The position numbers were made by a program, and so were the translations under genes. 64,000 nt of DNA. Source: Gnetum montanum. Lineage: Eukaryota; Streptophyta; Gnetopsida; Gnetales; Gnetaceae. Below are positions 59,105 to 64,000 of the stretch, piece by piece. The stretch spans positions 130,035-194,034 of the forward strand of contig MNCI01005415.1 of the NCBI GenBank assembly GCA_015680685.1, given 5' to 3'. The first letter of the stretch is position 1. Every line of letters begins with the position of its first letter. The notes under the pieces are model-generated. The model saw only the letters and a list, made by a program, of their open reading frames with translations, was not told the DNA's origin and ran no database searches.

Positions 59105-59590
59105 ATAGCTATATTTGATTGGATTTGAGTTGGTAACCTACCCAAAAAATTAGCTGATCCCAAGAGTTTCCTAGTGTACTTACAAATTGTTGGGAATGAA
59201 CTTTGTAAAGCTCTTCTTGACTCTAGTTCCAATGTTAATTTGATCTCACATGAGATGTACATAATGTGTAACCTTCTGCCCTTGGAGAAGAGCAACATCT
59301 AACTAGAATTGGTTGACCAGTCCATCATTGTTCCATTGGGACTATTTGAAGACATTATCACCACCATTTGTGCATGGTCATATTATGCTGATTTCCTAGT
59401 AATCAAAGTGGAGAATTGCAAGGGGAACTTTCCAATTATTATGGGCAGGACATGGTTAAGTAGTATTGATGCCAAAATGGATATTAGAGATCTTTCCTTG
59501 AAGATATCAAAAGAAAATGAATTTGGAAAGATCAAGAAGAAGAGAGTTCCATATACCACATACAATGATTTAGGGTGCCATTGTGTGTAG
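59105..59590 (+). pseudogene. Element I protease region
   Basis: Starts in frame at the LTR junction: LADPKSFLVYLQIVGNEL, then KALLDSSSNVNLISHEMYI with the retropepsin D-S-S triplet, then the 93-codon open frame at 59309-59590 with FLVIKVENCKGNFPIIMGRT and WLSSIDAKMDIRDLSLKISK. Ty3/gypsy aspartic protease, different from the C type. No gag precedes it; the A-type LTR is fused there. Confidence 0.8.
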
Positions 59591-61176
59591 AAATTATGAT
59601 CAGTAAAGCAAACATCTATCTCTACATCGAAATAGTGTGCACTAGAAGCTAATATCTAGAGATGTTTATACACAGTAGCCACAAAACAAGAAGGTAGCCA
59701 ATGGCTAATAGTTGATTCTAGTACCAGTACATTATGCATGGAACCTACTAAGGCCCTAATGTATGAGTATGTTGCAAGTATGGATGAAATCAAGCAAGTT
59801 CATCACTAGCTCTCCAAAGAAGCAAATAATGATGTCAATTGGGGTAAGATAGAAATTCTTGACAATTTCAAACAAGAGCCCCTTGAATTGAAGACAATAC
59901 CGACTAGAATGAAGTACGTATTTTTGAAAATGGAAGGTTAGTTATTATTAATGCCAAGCTTGCTACAAAACAAAAGAAAAGGTTAATAAAAGTTGTACAA
60001 AAATGGTCAGTAGCTTTTGCCTAGTCATATTCCAAACTTATTGGGAAAGAGCCAAGAATATGCTAGCATTGAATATACACTAACCCTGCCATTGAGCCGA
60101 AATGACAACCACAGTAATGTTTGAATACCAAGTTAAAATAGATTGTCAAAAAGGAGATTGAACAACTCCTCAAAGTGGTATTCATATACCCTGTCACAAA
60201 TAATAAGTGGGTCAGTCCACTCATGATCGTACCAAAGAAAGGAGGCAAATGATGGATGTGCATTCATTTCTAGCTGCTCAACATGGAAACTTTCAAGAAT
60301 TATTTTCCATTGTCTTTCATCAACCAAGTGCTGGACACCATTTTAGGGCATAGCTATTACAAATTTCTGGATGGTTATAGTGGCTATAACCAAATTTGGA
60401 TTACACCAAAGGACTAGGCAAAGATAACTTTCACAAGTCCTTGAGGAACTTTTTCTTACCATCAGATGCCATTTGGTCTATGTAATTCCCCACCCATGTT
60501 TCAATGATTAGTTCTTAGCATTTCCAATCATAGATCGGTAGTGGAGTAGAAGTCTTTATGGATGATTTTTCTACCTACGAAGATATATTTCAGCAAGCCC
60601 TAGATTGTCTTCAGTAGGTGTTGAAGAGATGTGTTGAAACAAACATCCGGCTCAAATGGCAAAAGAGCCATCTTATGGTCCAAGAAGGCACAATATTGGG
60701 GCATCACATCTCAAAAGTAGGAATTGAGGTGGACCCTAAAAAAATAAGGGTTATCCAAGGAATAACCCATCAACTGGAGACCATCAAAGTAGTGCGGTCA
60801 TTCCTTGGTCATACTGGCTACTACTACTACTTCATCAAGAATTTTTTCAAAATCACAAAGTCATTGTTAAAATTAACAAAGAAGGATGCATCATTAATCT
60901 AGACCCTTACATGTGAAGTAGCATTTCAACAATTCAAGAAAAAGGTTGTTGAAACTCCCATTCTTCAAGAACCACATTGGTTCATACCATTTCATGTGAT
61001 GAATGATGCATCAAATTATACTTTGAGGGTAATGCTTATGCATATGGATGATAAAAAACATCCATATTATATTTATTACATAATCCAAAGCATTGCAGGT
61101 GCACAACTAAACTACACCACCATAGAAAAGAAGTTGATGGCATTCGTGTTTGCCTTAGAGAAGTTCAGGCACTATG
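59591..61176 (+). pseudogene. Element I reverse transcriptase and RNase H (first part)
   Basis: Linker with LELKTIPTRMKYVFL near 59885, then IVKKEIEQLLKVVFIYPVTN, KWVSPLMIVPKKGG, FLDGYSGYNQIWITPKD, GTFSYHQMPFGLCNSPPMFQ and the catalytic FMDD (60555-60566). Then RVIQGITHQLETIKVVRSFL and RNase H NYTTIEKKLMAFVFALEKFR. FMDDFS is the form typical of Athila-group RT. The frame breaks several times (stops near 59939, 60417, 60616 and 60900). RNase H is split at 61176 by a solo LTR and resumes at 62856. Confidence 0.9.
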
Positions 61177-62855
61177 TGTAGCGACCAAAAATGTTGGTGG
61201 CTAGAAACACTGAGAGGTCATTGGGTGAATAATTTAACCTCAGATCTGTGCAAGGGCTGTGCTAGATAAAATGGAAATCAGGTGCCCTGAACGGTCTGGT
61301 CGATCAAATAGGAACTTAATCAGTGTAACTTAACCTTACATGAACGTTGTTTTAAATGCCAAATACGTGAGATAAGATTGATGATCGGTAAATGTGAGAA
61401 TGAATAAAGAAATGTCAAATAGTGATAACAATAAAGAGATACCATAGTAAACTTGGGTAAGAAAATGCACTTTCACAATGTTGCAAGTTCAATTCTTTAC
61501 ATTGTTTGAAGATGTATAACAAGTTACACAACACCGGAGGCACACTAAGAGTTCAAGAATAACCAAGCTGCCCAAAGTGTGCCAACAGTGTTCTTGAATG
61601 CCAACTTGTAAGTCAACGGGGAAGCTAATTAATGAAAAATGCCAACAAGCCTATTGTGCCAAAGGCAAACAAGCCAATTGAAAGTGCTAATGCTCAAAGA
61701 TGCTCAAAATTCCAACCAACCAAATTGCCAACCAAATTGCAAAACAAATTACCCAAAAAAATTGCCAACCCTCTGGGTGTTGTTTGTTGGGGTATTTATA
61801 GGGCCAGGAGTGGGCAAGAAACATGATTTAGGTGCCACATGTCCTGGACCCCATAAGATGCTAATGTGCCTGTATTGTGTAGATGTGCAAAACTAGTCAT
61901 GAACTTGCTACATTGTAACCATGTTGCCAAAACTAGATATGCTGGGATCTAGTGAGTGAACAGTGCAAGCAGAAATGAAGTAGTGTGGTGGCTTTCTATG
62001 CTTTGCTATACTATGTAGCATAGTTACTTGCTACACTGTGTAGCAGAGTTACTTGCTACACTATGCTATGCTATGTAGCATAGCGCAGCATAGCTAGAGG
62101 TTTAGACAAATACTTGTTTGGAGTCACAAGCTTTTACTAAAGGTCTTGGTGCATGCCAGGCTAACCTTTGGAAAATTTTTAGTGATGAACAACTTTGCTA
62201 TGCTATGCTATGCTACGTAGCATAGCATAGCGTAGTAGCCAGTGTAACTTGTATTTTTTTCAAAATTATGATGTTTCACAAGGAAACTTTGTTTGCGGTT
62301 CAAGAGCTAACTGAAACAAGGTAATTTTGGGAGACACAATGCTGTCAAATGTAATCTTTTTTCCGAAGCAGCTTGGAAGAGGGTTCTTCATATGTTTTTC
62401 ATTTGCTATCTTGTGCTATGTTACGTAGCGTAGCATAGCATAGCACCATGTGTTAGCCTAATTTTGACTTTACCTTGCGTGAACATCTTGCTGAATCTGG
62501 GATGCTTGATTAATGTTTCGAAGGCTTACTACATTGCATAGTGTAGCATAGAAGAGCATAGCATACTTCTCTACTAGAAAAATTGCCAAACTATTTTGCC
62601 CATCCTGAGCACCGTTGACAACCCCTAGCATAGTTTCTGGTTAGATTGACAACCGGGTGAATTGTCTAGGTGGGCAGGCCAGAGAGTACATCGGGCCTAT
62701 CAGCTCTGGAGATAGAAAACATGCCAGATTGGATAGTCTAAACTTAGTGCATTCATTTCTTACCAAACTACCATGAGGCTACACTTGTGGAAATTCCTGC
62801 CTCAATTTCAAGACCCTAGTGAAGCAAGAGTACTTCAAAATTTTATGGTGTTTCA
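61177..62855 (-). repeat. Solo LTR of C-type family inside RNase H
   Basis: 1679 bp on minus. The outer end TGAAACACCATAAAATTTTG (62855) and the inner end ..TTTTTGGTCGCTACA (61177) match the LTR termini of element C. U3 words GCTATGCTACGTAGCATAGC lie at 62010-62570, and a TATA on minus (CCTATAAATACCCC) at 61790-61803. Flanks CTATG (61172-61176) and CAATG (62856-62860) form a target duplication with one mismatch. Removing the LTR and one flank copy joins the RNase H frame exactly (HYV then LSYKVFVQIDHN). Internal sequences were lost by LTR-LTR recombination. Confidence 0.92.
61790..61803 (-). promoter_or_regulatory. TATA box of the solo LTR
   Basis: CCTATAAATACCCC on minus, the form shared with LTRs C, D and E. 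Confidence 0.65.
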
Positions 62856-63569
62856 CAATGTGCTTAGCTACAAAGTGTTTGTGCAAATAGATCATAACAC
62901 CATTCGATTTCTGATGAATAAACTAATGGTGAGCCCCTATGTCATATAGTGGCTCATGATTTTGCAAGATTTCAATCTCACAATGGTATATTGAAAAGGT
63001 GTAGAGAATGTGGTCACAAATCACTTATTGCAACTAGGATGGGATGACAAGAAGAAAGAGAGTCCTTTATTTAACCAATTCCCTGATGAATCTCTCCTTA
63101 CAGGTGTTATTGATGCACAAATTCCTAATGAACCAAAATAATATGACATCATCCTTACTTATCTGCTCAAGCAAGAACTACTGCAAGGTATGGACACTAG
63201 GAAGAAACAACAATTTCTTTATTGGGTCAAACATTTCATGGAGATTAATGAAAACCTTTACAAAGTTTGTACTGATGGCTTGGTACATTGGTGTGTCCCT
63301 GATATGGATCAACTATGCATTCTTCAAGATGCTCATGAAGGTCCTTGTGGGGACCATTATTCTTAGAGAAGCATGACCATAAAAATCCTCCTAACGGGGT
63401 ATTATTGGCCAAAAATCTTCAAGGATGCACATCAATTCATCTACACTTGTAATCATTGCTAGAGAGATGGTGGAATAAAAACTTGAATGGAAGGGCCAAA
63501 ATAATGGATACAACCTCTCAAGTCATTTCATATTTGGGGAATTGACTTTATGGGTCCCATTGCACTTGT
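62856..63569 (+). pseudogene. Element I RNase H (second part) and integrase start
   Basis: RNase H resumes with YKVFVQIDHNTIRFLMNK and ILQDFNLTMVY. An acidic linker follows (LLQLGWDDKKKESPLFN). The integrase zinc-binding domain reads HWCVPDMDQLCILQDAHEGP, CGDHYS and YTCNHC, and the core opens with IWGIDFMGPIALV before the break by an A-type LTR at 63570. Stops at about 62948, 62992, 63139 and 63364. The rest of integrase is missing. Confidence 0.88.
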
Positions 63570-64000
63570 TGGTGACTTTTTGGGACCCGACCGTCAACGA
63601 GTGTCCTCGAACATCATTTAGGTGCTTGCTAGTCTCTGGCAACACCAAGGCCCAAATACCTCTGAATAGACTCAGTAGTTAATGTGAGTATGTATGTGTG
63701 TTGTTGCGGTGTGTAGTTGTGAAAAATGAAACGATTGCATTGTGCGTAAACTACAAATGACTTATCTTTAAGAGATTCAGCCAACTTTGCCAAGTACTGT
63801 GAGTTATTGAGAGTTCCTATTTTGTTCAATTGCCTAGTCTATGCGGTCCTTATAATACCTACTTGTTACAAATAAAGTTTTGCAAAAACATTTGAGCACA
63901 AATCTGCGAATCTACTTCTAATTTTCCCTAGAGAAAGAGATAGTTCCACAAGAAAACTAGAAATAGAGCAAGATTCGATGGAAATAGACAGAAAAGAAAG
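63570..64000 (-). repeat. A-type LTR, cut by the window end
   Basis: Aligns directly with 1506-1938 (same orientation as LTR A), starting at TTGGTGACT, the LTR inner terminus. It breaks the integrase of element I. The flanking 5 bp are CTTGT (63565-63569). The outer end lies outside the window. Confidence 0.85.

Overview
The window is repeat-dominated nuclear DNA of a large plant genome. Low gene density, old decayed Ty3/gypsy elements with 1.5-1.7 kb LTRs, nested insertions, and stop codons that look like cytosine-deamination products suggest a gymnosperm or a similarly large genome. That taxonomic guess is inference. One assembly gap (357-1047) is present. No intact protein-coding gene, rRNA, tRNA gene or CRISPR array was found.

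Left half (1-29121): a staircase of nested LTR retrotransposons of which only the right-hand breaks are visible. Reading leftwards, H gag is broken by element G, G's 5' LTR by F, F by E, E gag meets the truncated LTR of D, D gag is broken by LTR J, J by B, and B by A. All except G (+ strand, copia-like) lie on the minus strand. A, B, D, E and F carry a primer-binding site matching the 3' end of plant tRNA-Asn.

Middle (29122-35963): a decayed minus-strand gene (L, 30296-33420) whose product resembles the 'putative plant transposon protein' domain plus a long coiled coil. It is followed by the proline-rich part of the gag of element M.

35969-53507: a complete 17.5-kb Ty3/gypsy element (C, + strand). 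It has two 1.7-kb LTRs and a perfect 5-bp target duplication (ATGTA), and it sits inside M. Its order is PBS, repeat-rich leader, gag, protease, an antisense multi-exon gene, reverse transcriptase, RNase H, archaeal-type RNase H, integrase. RT (YVDD) and the second RNase H point to the Tat/Ogre group. The antisense gene lies BETWEEN protease and RT. The truncated element B (2257-9942) has a homologous antisense gene at the same place relative to protease, with matching intron positions and phases. This is the most interesting feature of the window.

Right end (53513-64000): start of M (gag and an Athila-like tRNA-Asp primer site), a subtilase pseudogene fragment, an LTR-like promoter region, and an Athila-like pol (I) interrupted by a solo LTR with an imperfect 5-bp target duplication and flanked by two A-type LTRs in opposite orientation.

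A second theme is non-coding 'words'. Each element family has its own short, often self-complementary word reiterated upstream of the LTR TATA box, in the leader, and in element C also in the spacers and in the introns of the antisense gene.
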